DNA of 64,000 nt from NCBI RefSeq assembly GCF_014596945.1, contig NZ_JACVXB010000002.1:1-64000 (forward strand), in the 5' to 3' direction. Positions within the stretch are counted from its first letter, which is position 1; each line of letters starts with the position of its first letter. Source of the stretch: Aestuariibaculum sediminum. GTDB lineage: Bacteria > Bacteroidota > Bacteroidia > Flavobacteriales > Flavobacteriaceae. The position numbers and the translations under genes were made by a program. Shown piece after piece: positions 33,871 through 42,772 of this stretch. The notes below the pieces were generated by a model that was not told where the DNA came from, searched no databases, and worked only from the letters and a program-made list of their open reading frames with translations.

Positions 33871-36800
33871 ATGACACTAAATGAGAATCAGAAACTAATT
33901 CATAATGGTTTAAAAAGTATCGGAGAGGAAATATCTGATTTTTATTTAAGTGGCTTATCAATGATAGCCGATGAAGGATTGCCTTCGAGAACATATTTAA
34001 TAGCACATTCAGCAAGGGAGATTGATGGTGGAATTAGAGATATTTTAGCCCCTAAGGAGGAGAAGTCAAAAAAGCAGAAAGAATTATCATTAGAGGGTGA
34101 ATTAAAAGATACTAAGGGGCATGTTGCTTCTATTTTGGTAGCGATAGATTTACCTATTGATGACCCTTTTGCGTTGGAATATATTGATGTAGCAACAAAG
34201 TTTGTTAAATATACTCATAGAAGTGGTGCATTTAAATCTTCAAGAGATTCAACAGATATAATATTCTTATGGGAAAGATATGAATCAATACTGCTTAAAC
34301 TATTAGGCAATTTTATTAATCAATTAAAGCAGATAGAACGAATATTAAAGTTTGACAAACCTACGGAGGAAATACTTCACACAATAAAAAATTTATTTAA
34401 GAATAGGCAGAAAGAACATTATTTTTTTTCAAATTTAAAGAGTGTTAATTGGATTAAACCATTATATAATCATGGTTTTTTTTCACCTGAAACTTTAAAG
34501 GATAGATTCTTTTGGAATCAATCTTCATATTTAGAATTCTTATCCAAGCAAATTAAAGATGGGGACATTGAAAAGGAGAATTCTGAAATTTTAGTACAAA
34601 TAATTAACGAAGTTTGTGAGTATTCTGTTCAGAAGAAAGAGATAAATAATTATAGAATCTGGTATACCTTTATTACCATACTAAGTAATATTCCTAAGGA
34701 GTTTATAAGTGATGAAATTATTGGATATTTAAATATCTTTTTTGATACAAGACATGAGAATGTTCTTGAAAGTGAAGCTATTTTTAAACTGTTGAATTCA
34801 TATTTTTTTGACAAACAAGAAGCTGTCAATTATAAAGCAAGAATTGAGAAAATTGTCAAATTAGTTTTTGCGATTTCGGATAAAGAGAAATTTATTGATC
34901 GCTCAACATATGAAACAGGTAAATATCATCCTATAGTAAGGTCTTATAAATTAAAGGAGACTTGTAAGAAAGAGGAATTTTATAAACCTATTGCTAATTT
35001 TTGTTCGAATGAAGTGATTTTTTTTGTTGCTGATAATTTATTAGTCTACTTGGAATCTGAATATATAAGTAGTTTTCAAATTCGAAGTATTTATTATTTG
35101 GATGAGGAAGATAGGCACTCTTATTCTATTCAAACAATTTATACTACCTTCCTTAAAAATTGTTGCTTAGAGATTGCTAGTTCTTCAACTGAAAGGATTA
35201 ATGAAATTATTTGGAAATTTTTAAAAAATTATAAGCATAGTCATTTTATAAAAATCTGTTTATTCATAATTTCCAAAACATGGAGTCAAACCAAATATAT
35301 ATTTTTTGAATTAATTAAAGAAAAGGATAGGAAGAAATTATTTTCTAATTCGTTTTGGGGAGATGATCTTTACTTTTTTTTAGAGGAAATTTCTGTAGAG
35401 TTGGAGCATCACGAAGAGTTAATATTAGAACAAATAATTGAAAATGGTTCACAAAATAAAGATTATTATAACAAAGAAGTTTATTTGTTAGATTATAAAT
35501 TAAGGTGGTATTCTGCTTTAAGTTCTAATTTTTATTTTAAGGAGAAGTTTGATTTTTTGAATCAAAATTTATTAAAATCTAGGGAAGAGTTTAGGCCTGA
35601 GCCTAATGTATCAATTACTATAGGAAGCAGATCGCCAATTAGTGTTGATGAGATTAATTCAATGGAGATTGTTGATTTTACCGAGTTATTAAAATCCTTT
35701 GATCCAGTTAGAAGTTTTAAAAGTCCTTGCGTAGAAGGGTTAACAGGTAATTTAGAAACTGTTGTTAGGGAAAATCCAAATTTGTTTTGTGATAATTATA
35801 AATATTTTTTAGGTGTTCCATATAGGCATATTTCAAGTATTTTTTATGGTATTACTGAAACATTTAAGAATGGAAATAACCTTAATAAGGAGAATGCTAT
35901 TTTATTTATTAGAGAGTATATTAATCAGGAGGAGTTTGGAACTAATAGGCTAAAGTTAAAAAATGCATCCTTTAAATATGATCATTTATTAGTTATATCT
36001 AGTTTCTGTAGATTTATTTCATTTGGTTTGAGAGAAGATAATAAGGGTTTTTCGGATGATTTATTACCAAGTGTCGAGGGTATTATATTTAGTTTTATAT
36101 CGACTGAATATGAAGGTATAGGTAAATTGGGTTCTGCTATGCATGCTATTAATAATACAACAGGAGTAATAATAGGTTGTTTACTTGAATATTCTCTTCG
36201 GAAAGCACGTTTAATAAAATCAGATATTAATAAGAAAGAGGCTAGGTGGTCTATAAAGGAAAAGGAAAAATTTGATGTTTTAGTGGAAAAAGGAGTTCAA
36301 GAACTCTACATGTATTTTGGGTGGCGCAGAAGAAATTTCTATTTCTTAGATTATGAATGGACTAACAATCTAATAAAACAAATACCTAAAAAGGATACTC
36401 AAACAATAAAATCTTATTTTGGATGTCACCTATTGGATTATAATACTTCGGAGTTGGATTATAAAATTTTCAAGGATATTTATATCAAAGCTATAAATGA
36501 AAATTGGCAAATTGAAGATTCAACAATGGGAGATAATTCAATAGAATTACACTCGGCAGTTTTTTACATTTTTAATTTTGAAGATTTAAATAAAGATGAA
36601 ATTATAACATTAATATTTGATCAAAAGAAGATAAAAAGAATAAGAAAAATAATTCATTCTTTGTCTTTTAAGTTTGATCAATATTTTAAAGAATTAAGTC
36701 CGGAAGATAAGGTTTTATTTAGAAAAAAAGTATTCAAAGTATGGGAAAGAACTTTAGCTGTTTTAGAAGAAAGTACAGATGTTGGAGCTAAGGAAATGCC

Positions 36801-37164
36801 AACTCTTTTTTATCTTATGAAGTACATAGATGAATTGAATGATGAAAATTATAATTTAATAAAAAGAACATCAAATTTCGGTAGACAAGGAAGAGATTTT
36901 GATGAGCTAATAAAAAATTTGAATAGGCTAAAAGTACAAGGCGATACTGAAAAAAGCGGTATTTATGCCTGCAATATATTTGTTGAGGCTGTTTTTAATG
37001 ATTATTATTATGCGTCAATTATGCAAAATGAAATAGTTGAATTTGTTGCATATTTTTATCAGCAAAATTCTTCTAAATTAAAGGAATATGCTGATAAAAT
37101 ATGCAATCAATTTGCAGAAAATGGACAGTATTTTTTAAGAGAGCTTTATGAAAATCATAATTAA
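33871..37164 (+). CDS. Large orphan protein of unknown function (1097 aa), candidate defence or cargo gene
   Basis: I recognise no known domain. The protein is cytoplasmic, without signal peptide, membrane helix, Walker motif or obvious nuclease motif. It is rich in Lys, Glu, Asn, Ile and Phe and appears helical throughout, as in HEAT/ARM-like solenoids. The N-terminus (residues ~38-60, RTYLIAHSAREIDGGIRDIL) recalls the short helical segment that opens several very large proteins found in defence islands, but this is an impression only. Base composition is visibly more AT-rich than the tra genes, suggesting a separate origin. It is a lone gene with its own upstream region, in the cargo slot between the broken traN and the att-like end. 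It is complete, which argues for selection. Confidence 0.7.
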   Translation: MTLNENQKLIHNGLKSIGEEISDFYLSGLSMIADEGLPSRTYLIAHSAREIDGGIRDILAPKEEKSKKQKELSLEGELKDTKGHVASILVAIDLPIDDPFALEYIDVATKFVKYTHRSGAFKSSRDSTDIIFLWERYESILLKLLGNFINQLKQIERILKFDKPTEEILHTIKNLFKNRQKEHYFFSNLKSVNWIKPLYNHGFFSPETLKDRFFWNQSSYLEFLSKQIKDGDIEKENSEILVQIINEVCEYSVQKKEINNYRIWYTFITILSNIPKEFISDEIIGYLNIFFDTRHENVLESEAIFKLLNSYFFDKQEAVNYKARIEKIVKLVFAISDKEKFIDRSTYETGKYHPIVRSYKLKETCKKEEFYKPIANFCSNEVIFFVADNLLVYLESEYISSFQIRSIYYLDEEDRHSYSIQTIYTTFLKNCCLEIASSSTERINEIIWKFLKNYKHSHFIKICLFIISKTWSQTKYIFFELIKEKDRKKLFSNSFWGDDLYFFLEEISVELEHHEELILEQIIENGSQNKDYYNKEVYLLDYKLRWYSALSSNFYFKEKFDFLNQNLLKSREEFRPEPNVSITIGSRSPISVDEINSMEIVDFTELLKSFDPVRSFKSPCVEGLTGNLETVVRENPNLFCDNYKYFLGVPYRHISSIFYGITETFKNGNNLNKENAILFIREYINQEEFGTNRLKLKNASFKYDHLLVISSFCRFISFGLREDNKGFSDDLLPSVEGIIFSFISTEYEGIGKLGSAMHAINNTTGVIIGCLLEYSLRKARLIKSDINKKEARWSIKEKEKFDVLVEKGVQELYMYFGWRRRNFYFLDYEWTNNLIKQIPKKDTQTIKSYFGCHLLDYNTSELDYKIFKDIYIKAINENWQIEDSTMGDNSIELHSAVFYIFNFEDLNKDEIITLIFDQKKIKRIRKIIHSLSFKFDQYFKELSPEDKVLFRKKVFKVWERTLAVLEESTDVGAKEMPTLFYLMKYIDELNDENYNLIKRTSNFGRQGRDFDELIKNLNRLKVQGDTEKSGIYACNIFVEAVFNDYYYASIMQNEIVEFVAYFYQQNSSKLKEYADKICNQFAENGQYFLRELYENHN

Positions 37165-37280
37165 TAATGGGCTTTATGTAAAATGTACTATATGTGTAAT
37201 TGTAATTTAATTTATTTGCTAATAAATAAATATTTGTTTTTGGTATATTTGTAATTTACTGAAAATCAATAAATATTCCG

Positions 37281-37304
37281 ATTCGGTCAACAATTCGGTC
37301 AACA
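37281..37304 (+). repeat. Perfect 12-bp tandem repeat
   Basis: ATTCGGTCAACA occurs twice without a gap (37281-37292, 37293-37304), about 60 bp before the tRNA-3'-like core. Tandem repeats placed this way commonly are arm sites for tyrosine recombinases. Confidence 0.7.
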
Positions 37305-37339
37305 GTAGATGTTTTGAAAGTTAAGAATGTTGTAAATAT

Positions 37340-37412
37340 AGGGTGGGAGAGATTCAGTTCGAATCCTGTCGCGATCACTGAAAGCTTCACTAGAAATAGT
37401 GGAGCTTTTTTG
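37340..37412 (+). other. att-like site: tRNA 3'-end-like sequence plus terminator
   Basis: CAGTTCGAATCCTGTCGCGA (37355-37374) has the T-loop TTCGAAT and a following 3' half like a tRNA end. The 5' part of a tRNA is absent and the T-stem pairs only partly. A terminator follows at once: AAGCTTCACTA-GAAA-TAGTGGAGCTT (37382-37407) plus a T-run. This is the usual look of an attachment site left by integration into a tRNA 3' end, with the intact tRNA expected at the other end of the element. Confidence 0.5.
37381..37412 (+). terminator. Terminator downstream of the tRNA-like end
   Basis: AAGCTTCACTA (37382-37392) pairs with TAGTGGAGCTT (37397-37407) across a GAAA tetraloop (37393-37396) with one mismatch, followed by T-rich sequence. 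GAAA-capped stems with a T-run are strong terminators. Confidence 0.8.
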
Positions 37413-37697
37413 TTTTTATGCCTTTTTAATAATTTTCTCTGGGTTCAATATGGTTGTAAAAAACGAAAATAGAGAACTGCTTACAGCAAAAAAAATTAAG
37501 CATGACTGAATTTTAAATAAGCCCTGGATTAATAATACTTCATATTAAGAATTAGATTATGGTATCTGCTATTTATGTTGTTTAATTTCCGTACCATATA
37601 ACTTGCGGCTATTCTAAATATTAAAAAAAACCAGGCACGAAGTATGTTTGTATTGTATAATTTATTCCTTATCTTAAGTAAAAATCAATAGGATACT

Positions 37698-37871
37698 ATG
37701 AAAATACTTAGTTTATTAAATTTTTATCTCCAATTACCACCAGGTACGCAAAACCCAGACGATAATGCACCATTAGACTTTACAGATCCATTTAATGTAA
37801 TCATATTTATTGTTTTACCAATTGTTGCAGTGGTTTTATATTTTGTCTGGCGGAAACAGAAGAAAAAATAA
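37698..37871 (+). CDS. Small flavobacterial membrane protein (57 aa)
   Basis: The motif PPGTQNPDDNAPLDF is followed by one membrane helix (FNVIIFIVLPIVAVVLYFVW) and a basic end (RKQKKK). I recall many flavobacteria encoding such a PPG...DDNAPLD small protein; its role is unknown. TATGTTTG at 37643-37650 could be its -7 box. It lies between the two att-like sequences. Confidence 0.65.
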   Translation: MKILSLLNFYLQLPPGTQNPDDNAPLDFTDPFNVIIFIVLPIVAVVLYFVWRKQKKK

Positions 37872-37967
37872 CGAGAAATGATAAAATAATTTAACCATGA
37901 GAAATTCCATAAATTATGTTTTCTAATATCAAAAACTTTTGTTTTCAGCTAAGTATAGCTATAAGAG

Positions 37968-38020
37968 AACCTGAGCGATTAAGGAAAGCTTCACAGAAAT
38001 AGTCGCGCTTTGTTTTATTT
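37968..38020 (+). repeat. Diverged second copy of the att-like end
   Basis: From CCTGAGCGATTA through GGAAAGCTTCAC and AGAAATAGT to GCTTTG...TTTTA the sequence follows 37364-37420 with a few substitutions and short gaps. The terminator stem is partly broken. It lies about 605 bp right of the first copy in the same direction. Confidence 0.55.
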
Positions 38021-38142
38021 AAATACATTGTTCTTAATGGTTTTAATATGCTTATTTTCCTAAGAGAGGCTTCAGTTGTATGATTTTCACTCTTACTGTT
38101 GTAATTAACTATATTTGAGTTTAAAAATGGAATTTAATTTTA

Positions 38143-38943
38143 ATGACTTTAAAAACATCTAAACCTAAAAAATTAAAAATTGGAATACTTGGCTGTGGAT
38201 GGTTAGGTATTCGTATGGTAAAAATATGGAAATCAGATAATTTTATTTATACAACAACTACAACAAAAGAAAAGATTTCAAAATTAGAAGAGGAAACGGT
38301 ACATCCTGTTTTAGTTGATTTTAAAAATGGGGATAGGAAAGATAATTGCGATGATTGGCAAGCTATGAAGTTATTAGATGTTGTGGTGATTACTGTACCT
38401 ATTAACTCTCGGAAAGATAGAAATATTGACAGTATAGAAAATAAGCTTAAAAATTTATTTGCTTTTTTAGGTGATTTTAAGGGGCAAGTTTTTTATTTGA
38501 GTTCCACAAGTGTTTATCCTAATCAACCTAAAGAATTTATTGAAGAAGAAATGCCTATTGACAAGGTATTTGTTGAAAATGAATTAAGACAGCGGTATCC
38601 TCAGATAAATATATTACGATTAGGCGGGTTAATGGGGGATGACAGGCAATTATCCAAATATAATGTTTCAAATTTAGAAGCTCCTGTAAACCACATTCAT
38701 TTTTCAGATGTTATTGGTGTAATAGAAAAAATGATGGCAGTTAAATCTTCTTCGAAATTATTTAACGTCGTAGCACCCTTGCATCCCACTAAAAGAGAGG
38801 TAATTTCAATTCAAAAAGGACAGATCTTTAATGCTCAGGATTTTGATGGAATTTCAGCTAAAATGGTGTCTTCAAAAAAAATAGAAAGAGATTTAAATTA
38901 TAAGTTTATTTATCCTAATCCCAGTAGTTTTCATTTAATATAG
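38143..38943 (+). CDS. NAD(P)-binding epimerase-like protein (YeeZ type)
   Basis: Rossmann fold with GILGCGWLGIRMV (residues ~14-26), VVVITVPINS in the third strand region, and YLSSTSVYPNQPKE like the S...Y...K-type segment of extended SDR proteins. The C-terminal part has HIHFSDVIGVI. YeeZ-like proteins are annotated as NAD-dependent epimerases without a firm substrate. It is the first ordinary chromosomal gene after the element end. Confidence 0.75.
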   Translation: MTLKTSKPKKLKIGILGCGWLGIRMVKIWKSDNFIYTTTTTKEKISKLEEETVHPVLVDFKNGDRKDNCDDWQAMKLLDVVVITVPINSRKDRNIDSIENKLKNLFAFLGDFKGQVFYLSSTSVYPNQPKEFIEEEMPIDKVFVENELRQRYPQINILRLGGLMGDDRQLSKYNVSNLEAPVNHIHFSDVIGVIEKMMAVKSSSKLFNVVAPLHPTKREVISIQKGQIFNAQDFDGISAKMVSSKKIERDLNYKFIYPNPSSFHLI

Positions 38944-39173
38944 GCTATATCAAATATCTTTTAAAACTCATAGATTTTCAAAAAACAAAAAGAGCATTTT
39001 GTTAATGGCAGATAGGGTATAAAAAATTGAATTAATTATGCCCAACAGGTAATAGAAAAAGCTTTTTTTATTAAGAATTTTAGAAGGTATAAATAAACTT
39101 TTTTTAACTCTAATAGTGGATTCGATATAGGTTTTTGAAAAAAGTATATTTATACGTTTTGTTAATATGAATG

Positions 39174-39209
39174 AAACAGGGAAAGTGAAAATAAATACTT
39201 TCCCTGTTT
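39174..39209. terminator. Strong bidirectional hairpin terminator
   Basis: AAACAGGGAAAGT (39174-39186) and ACTTTCCCTGTTT (39197-39209) form a perfect 13-bp stem with a 10-nt loop. It lies 14 nt past the stop of the minus-strand 62-aa gene. Confidence 0.8.
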
Positions 39210-39223
39210 TTGTAAATATACAT

Positions 39224-39412
39224 TTAGCTATGTATTGGGTAAGCTTTTTTAATAGATGATGAATCGTTGTAGAGTTCAAAATCAGTGCTTAATAGCATTT
39301 TATTAAAAAGGTTTTCATTAACTGTTACTGGAATTTTTAGATAAGGGAATTTTATTTGATATGACTTCCCTTTTTTTCCTATCAATTTAATTTTTAAAGG
39401 TTTTGTTTCCAT
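39224..39412 (-). CDS. Hypothetical small protein (62 aa)
   Basis: METKPLKIKLIGKKGKSYQI opens a small basic protein that reads as beta strands. An upstream start at 39451 would add 13 residues of low quality, so I prefer the ATG at 39412. No family recognised. It ends before a strong terminator, which supports a real gene. Confidence 0.5.
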   Translation of the reverse strand: METKPLKIKLIGKKGKSYQIKFPYLKIPVTVNENLFNKMLLSTDFELYNDSSSIKKAYPIHS

Positions 39413-39564
39413 AATTAAAAATCTTTTAAAAAGGTTAAATCGAAAATTCAAAGTATCTTAATCTGAACAAATTTTATTCCAAGATAAATTTGCGCTGAAA
39501 TAGGTTAAAATTAATGTGATGCACTTTTAATTTCATGAAAAAATGTCATTTAAAATAGAAATAG

Positions 39565-40548
39565 CTAGCATTTTATCTCCTTTCGCATGAAGAAATAATA
39601 AGCCAGTGCAAAACAAACAATTGTTGCGGATATTAAACCGCTAACTTGAGGCCATACAATTAAAAGACTATCCCTAATAGGTAATGAATTGGGAATTGCT
39701 CCTGCCAATTCCTCCATACTCATAGGCCCAAGACTTCTAACTTTAGGCATTAATAGCGTTGTGGTGGCATCGGTATACAATTGATTAGGCGACATATGAA
39801 ATAAAGTCTCAATCCAGGAATATCGGCCAGGAGAAAATAGGCTTGATTTTGGCGTTATGACTTTGGAAACGATATTAATTATAATATTATAGAAAATAGT
39901 AAAAAATAACCAAAGTCCTATCGATGCTATGGCTGCCGTTGCTGCCTGTTTAAATTTAATTGAAAATATTATAGATAAACTAAACCAGAATTCAACGTAA
40001 AACACACAAATAATAATGTAACTAAGTATTCTAATGACTTCCTCTATTTCAATTGGTACGCCTGTTATAAGTAAACCTCCACCAATCATGAACAAAGTTA
40101 AGGATAGAAACATTGTACTTATTAGAATGGTGACACTAATGAATTTAGATAATAGAAGATTATCTCTATAAACGGGTTGTGCCATTACTCTTATAAGTGT
40201 GCCGTTTTGCTGCTCAGAATTAATAGCATTAAACCCAAGGCTTATGCCTAATAAGGGGCCTAAAAAACTGATAAATACATGAAAGGGGGGGAGGGTTCCA
40301 TCGGTAGTAGTTAATAGTTTAAGATAGACCAATAAATGGTCGGGATCTTTAGTATTAGAAACTGCTGAACTTAAATTATTTATTGCTACATACAGAGATT
40401 CAAAAAAGGTAAAAGCAATAATTAAGGATAGAATAATAAACTGCCAACTTCTAATGTGGTCGGAAATCTCTTTTCTAACCATAACCCAAATGGGAACGCT
40501 CTTGTTTATTGATTTACTAAAAGAGAAATCAGTATAAGATATTGCCAT
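39565..40548 (-). CDS. ABC-2 type transporter permease (NosY-like)
   Basis: Six membrane helices in 327 aa with the typical ABC-2 sequence FNAINSEQQNGTLIRVMAQP in the cytoplasmic loop after helix 2. It starts 8 nt after the ATPase gene. Together with the ATPase and the NEW3-domain protein it should form an exporter or membrane-remodelling unit. The substrate is not evident; there is no nitrous oxide reductase here, so the NosY likeness is only structural. Confidence 0.82.
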   Translation of the reverse strand: MAISYTDFSFSKSINKSVPIWVMVRKEISDHIRSWQFIILSLIIAFTFFESLYVAINNLSSAVSNTKDPDHLLVYLKLLTTTDGTLPPFHVFISFLGPLLGISLGFNAINSEQQNGTLIRVMAQPVYRDNLLLSKFISVTILISTMFLSLTLFMIGGGLLITGVPIEIEEVIRILSYIIICVFYVEFWFSLSIIFSIKFKQAATAAIASIGLWLFFTIFYNIIINIVSKVITPKSSLFSPGRYSWIETLFHMSPNQLYTDATTTLLMPKVRSLGPMSMEELAGAIPNSLPIRDSLLIVWPQVSGLISATIVCFALAYYFFMRKEIKC

Positions 40549-40556
40549 AATTGTTG

Positions 40557-41513
40557 TTATACGTTTAAGTGTTGGTTTTCAAAATATTTTTGATAAATAT
40601 CTTCTAATCCATAGGTTTTTTGATGAACACTAGTAATGTTATAGTTTTGTTCAACCATAAACCTTACAATGTTAGGAGTTAAGATCTTATTACAACTTAT
40701 AAGTATTTGATTTCCTTCTTTGTGGATATGTTCTACTTTGGCTAGTTGTAATAGTTTCAACTCTTCTTCTTGCGTTAGTTTAACTGGCTCGTCAAGGGTA
40801 ATGCTTATTTGATGAGATGTTTGCGAAAAAAGTTGTTCTGATAATTGCTCAATATTTCCTTGAGCCAATAATTTTCCTTTTACAAAAATTCCAACGCGAT
40901 CACATATTTTTTGAACCTGATTTAAATGGTGCGATGAGAGTAAAACAGTAAGTCCATGTTTGCGGCTTAGTGTTTTAATTAGTTTTAAGAAGTCTTTTAC
41001 TCCGCTTGGGTCAATTCCAAGCGTAGGTTCATCCATAATGATAACCTCAGGCTGTTTAATTAAAACATCTGCTAGCCCCAAGCGTTGCTTCATCCCTCTG
41101 GAGTAAGTAGCAGTTTTAGAATTAAGGTATTTGTCTAAACCTACAACTTGCATTAATTTAAGCGCTTCCTTTTCAGATTCTTTACTCGAAAGTCCATTTA
41201 ATTCACCAATATAAATTAAATTTTCTAGTCCAGTCATATGGTCATAAAAACCAACATTATCCGGCATATAACCAACTTTACTTTTAACAGCAATAGGGTT
41301 AGATATTGAGTTGTGTCCACAAACTTTTGCAATTCCGGAAGTAGGTTCTATTAAACCTAACATCATAAGAATTGTAGTTGTTTTTCCGGCTCCATTAGGT
41401 CCTAGTAAACCAAAAATTTCCCCTTTATGTATGTTAAGGTTTAAATGATTTACTACATGAATAGAACCATAGCGTTTGGTGAGCCCTTTAAGTTCTATAA
41501 TTGATGTTTTCAT
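40557..41513 (-). CDS. ABC transporter ATP-binding protein
   Basis: Complete nucleotide-binding domain: Walker A GPNGAGKTTT (38-47), Q-loop region near residue 83, signature YSRGMKQ (137-143), Walker B VIIMDEP with D161-E162, H-loop SSHH. The C-terminal ~90 residues form the extra domain common in NosF/CcmA-type ATPases. It pairs with the permease encoded 8 nt downstream. Confidence 0.92.
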   Translation of the reverse strand: MKTSIIELKGLTKRYGSIHVVNHLNLNIHKGEIFGLLGPNGAGKTTTILMMLGLIEPTSGIAKVCGHNSISNPIAVKSKVGYMPDNVGFYDHMTGLENLIYIGELNGLSSKESEKEALKLMQVVGLDKYLNSKTATYSRGMKQRLGLADVLIKQPEVIIMDEPTLGIDPSGVKDFLKLIKTLSRKHGLTVLLSSHHLNQVQKICDRVGIFVKGKLLAQGNIEQLSEQLFSQTSHQISITLDEPVKLTQEEELKLLQLAKVEHIHKEGNQILISCNKILTPNIVRFMVEQNYNITSVHQKTYGLEDIYQKYFENQHLNV

Positions 41514-41519
41514 GGCTAA

Positions 41520-42389
41520 TTATCTTCTACCAAATTTGCGAATCAAAATATAAACTACAATAATAGCTGTTAATATAATTAGTGCTCCTAAAACTCCTGA
41601 GGCCAGCGAAGTAACTACCGATATTCTGAAGGTAGCTTCATCTTTTGAGTTCGCATTTTTTGCGGTAAAGGTGCTCATGTAATCACCCGCAATAGTTTTG
41701 TCTGGTACGGTTAGAATAGCCGTAATATTTTTTGTTTCACCAGGAGATAGCCTATCAATTTTTGAGGGTTTAAAAACAGCGCTCCATTTTGGCGGTGTTT
41801 TACTATTTAGTTCAATATCATTTAAATTTAAAGAACCTGTATTTTTAATAGTTAACAGAATTTCCTCTTGATCTCCTTCTGTAATCTTTTCACTAAGTCT
41901 GCCTGATGGAGTGCTTATTTTTAATTCATACGAGCCACTTACAACGGCCTCTAAATTTAAAGTAAGAGATTCTTTTAATGATTTTGCAATTACTGAAACT
42001 TTATATTTATCTGGTTTGGCTTCGTATGAGGGAAAGAGTTCTAAGTTAATTATTTCCCTTTTACCATGGTCCACCTTGATGGAAGTAACTTGCTTTCCTT
42101 TGGTTTTAAAAATGCCTCTCCAACCTTCCGGAACTTTTGTGGTTAGCTGGTAGACCTGATCTTCAGAGGTGTTATTTTGAAGTGTCGTAGTATAACGAAA
42201 CACCTGCCCAATTGAAGTTTCAATATTAATTAAATCGGATGAAAAAGTAGATTTTAAATCTTTCTCCTTAGAATCTTGATTTTGAGCGTTCAAGGTTGGG
42301 TGAAATCCTAAAATAACAAAAAAAATAAGATTAATTGATGCGTAGAAACACTTAAAAGTGTTTGGTTTTGATAAATAATTGAATAACAT
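41520..42389 (-). CDS. NEW3-domain membrane-anchored protein
   Basis: A signal peptide (ending near LNAQN) is followed by two tandem Ig-like NEW3/NPCBM-associated repeats (about residues 50-150 and 160-255; KVPEGWRGIFK and SKTPPKWSAVFK are equivalent points). A C-terminal membrane helix ends in IRKFGRR. NEW3 proteins are frequent partners of ABC-2 exporters. It is the first gene of the trio, 6 nt before the ATPase gene. Confidence 0.82.
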   Translation of the reverse strand: MLFNYLSKPNTFKCFYASINLIFFVILGFHPTLNAQNQDSKEKDLKSTFSSDLINIETSIGQVFRYTTTLQNNTSEDQVYQLTTKVPEGWRGIFKTKGKQVTSIKVDHGKREIINLELFPSYEAKPDKYKVSVIAKSLKESLTLNLEAVVSGSYELKISTPSGRLSEKITEGDQEEILLTIKNTGSLNLNDIELNSKTPPKWSAVFKPSKIDRLSPGETKNITAILTVPDKTIAGDYMSTFTAKNANSKDEATFRISVVTSLASGVLGALIILTAIIVVYILIRKFGRR

Positions 42390-42772
42390 AACAAAACAAA
42401 ATAATTATTATTAAAAAATGAAATTGATTAATTTATTAATTATAAAATGCTTTATATACAGGCTATTTTTATTTAGAGCATGAATTTAATATTTGAGAAA
42501 AAAATATAAAAAGTCAAGAAATAAGTTTGTGAAAATTTTAACAATCCTATCCATGATAGTTTGGCAGAATAGAGTCTTATTTGGCAGATATTACAAGGGT
42601 TACTTTTGGTGTTTTTTCATAATTTCTAGGCTAAGGGCTAGTAACTTATTCTATCATAATTTAATTCCAGTTTAATAAAGGAGGTCGAGTCTAGTTTTTA
42701 ATGAAGTTATTTTAGGCTCAGAATTATGATGTACTCCAGTTCGCTATGTAAGCTTGATGTTTTCAATTTACC
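42390..42772. other. Gap without a recognised gene
   Basis: It contains the promoter side of the NEW3-ABC operon. The only open frame (42493-42675, plus strand) starts with a non-ATG codon and shows no coding character. No structure stands out. Confidence 0.5.

Larger units (their letters stand above)
23100..37420 (+). mobile_element. Partial or degraded integrative conjugative element
   Basis: The segment holds RteC, an excisionase-like HTH gene, replication-type genes, an amidase and a tra operon. It ends in a cargo gene, a tandem repeat and a tRNA-3'-like sequence. No integrase, relaxase or VirD4-type coupling protein is found and traN is frameshifted, so transfer on its own is unlikely. 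The right limit is inferred from the att-like sequence at 37340-37412. The left limit is unknown and could lie at or beyond the window start. Confidence 0.65.
37165..37697. other. Element-end region without a gene
   Basis: It holds TATATTTG (37244-37251, a -7-like box with no gene behind it), a 12-bp tandem repeat (37281-37304), the tRNA-3'-like sequence with terminator (37340-37412) and TATGTTTG (37643-37650), which may serve the 57-aa gene at 37698. Confidence 0.5.

Noticed and set aside
37320-37380. Functional tRNA gene
   Set aside because: Only a T-loop and 3'-like end are seen; D-arm, anticodon arm and 5' acceptor strand cannot be found.
38968-39279. 103-aa minus-strand frame right of the YeeZ-like gene
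   Set aside because: It runs through the strong hairpin at 39174-39209 and overlaps the better 62-aa gene; composition is low-complexity.
42493-42675. 60-aa plus-strand frame between the NEW3 and BNR genes
   Set aside because: Non-ATG start, random-looking sequence, and no partner or terminator.
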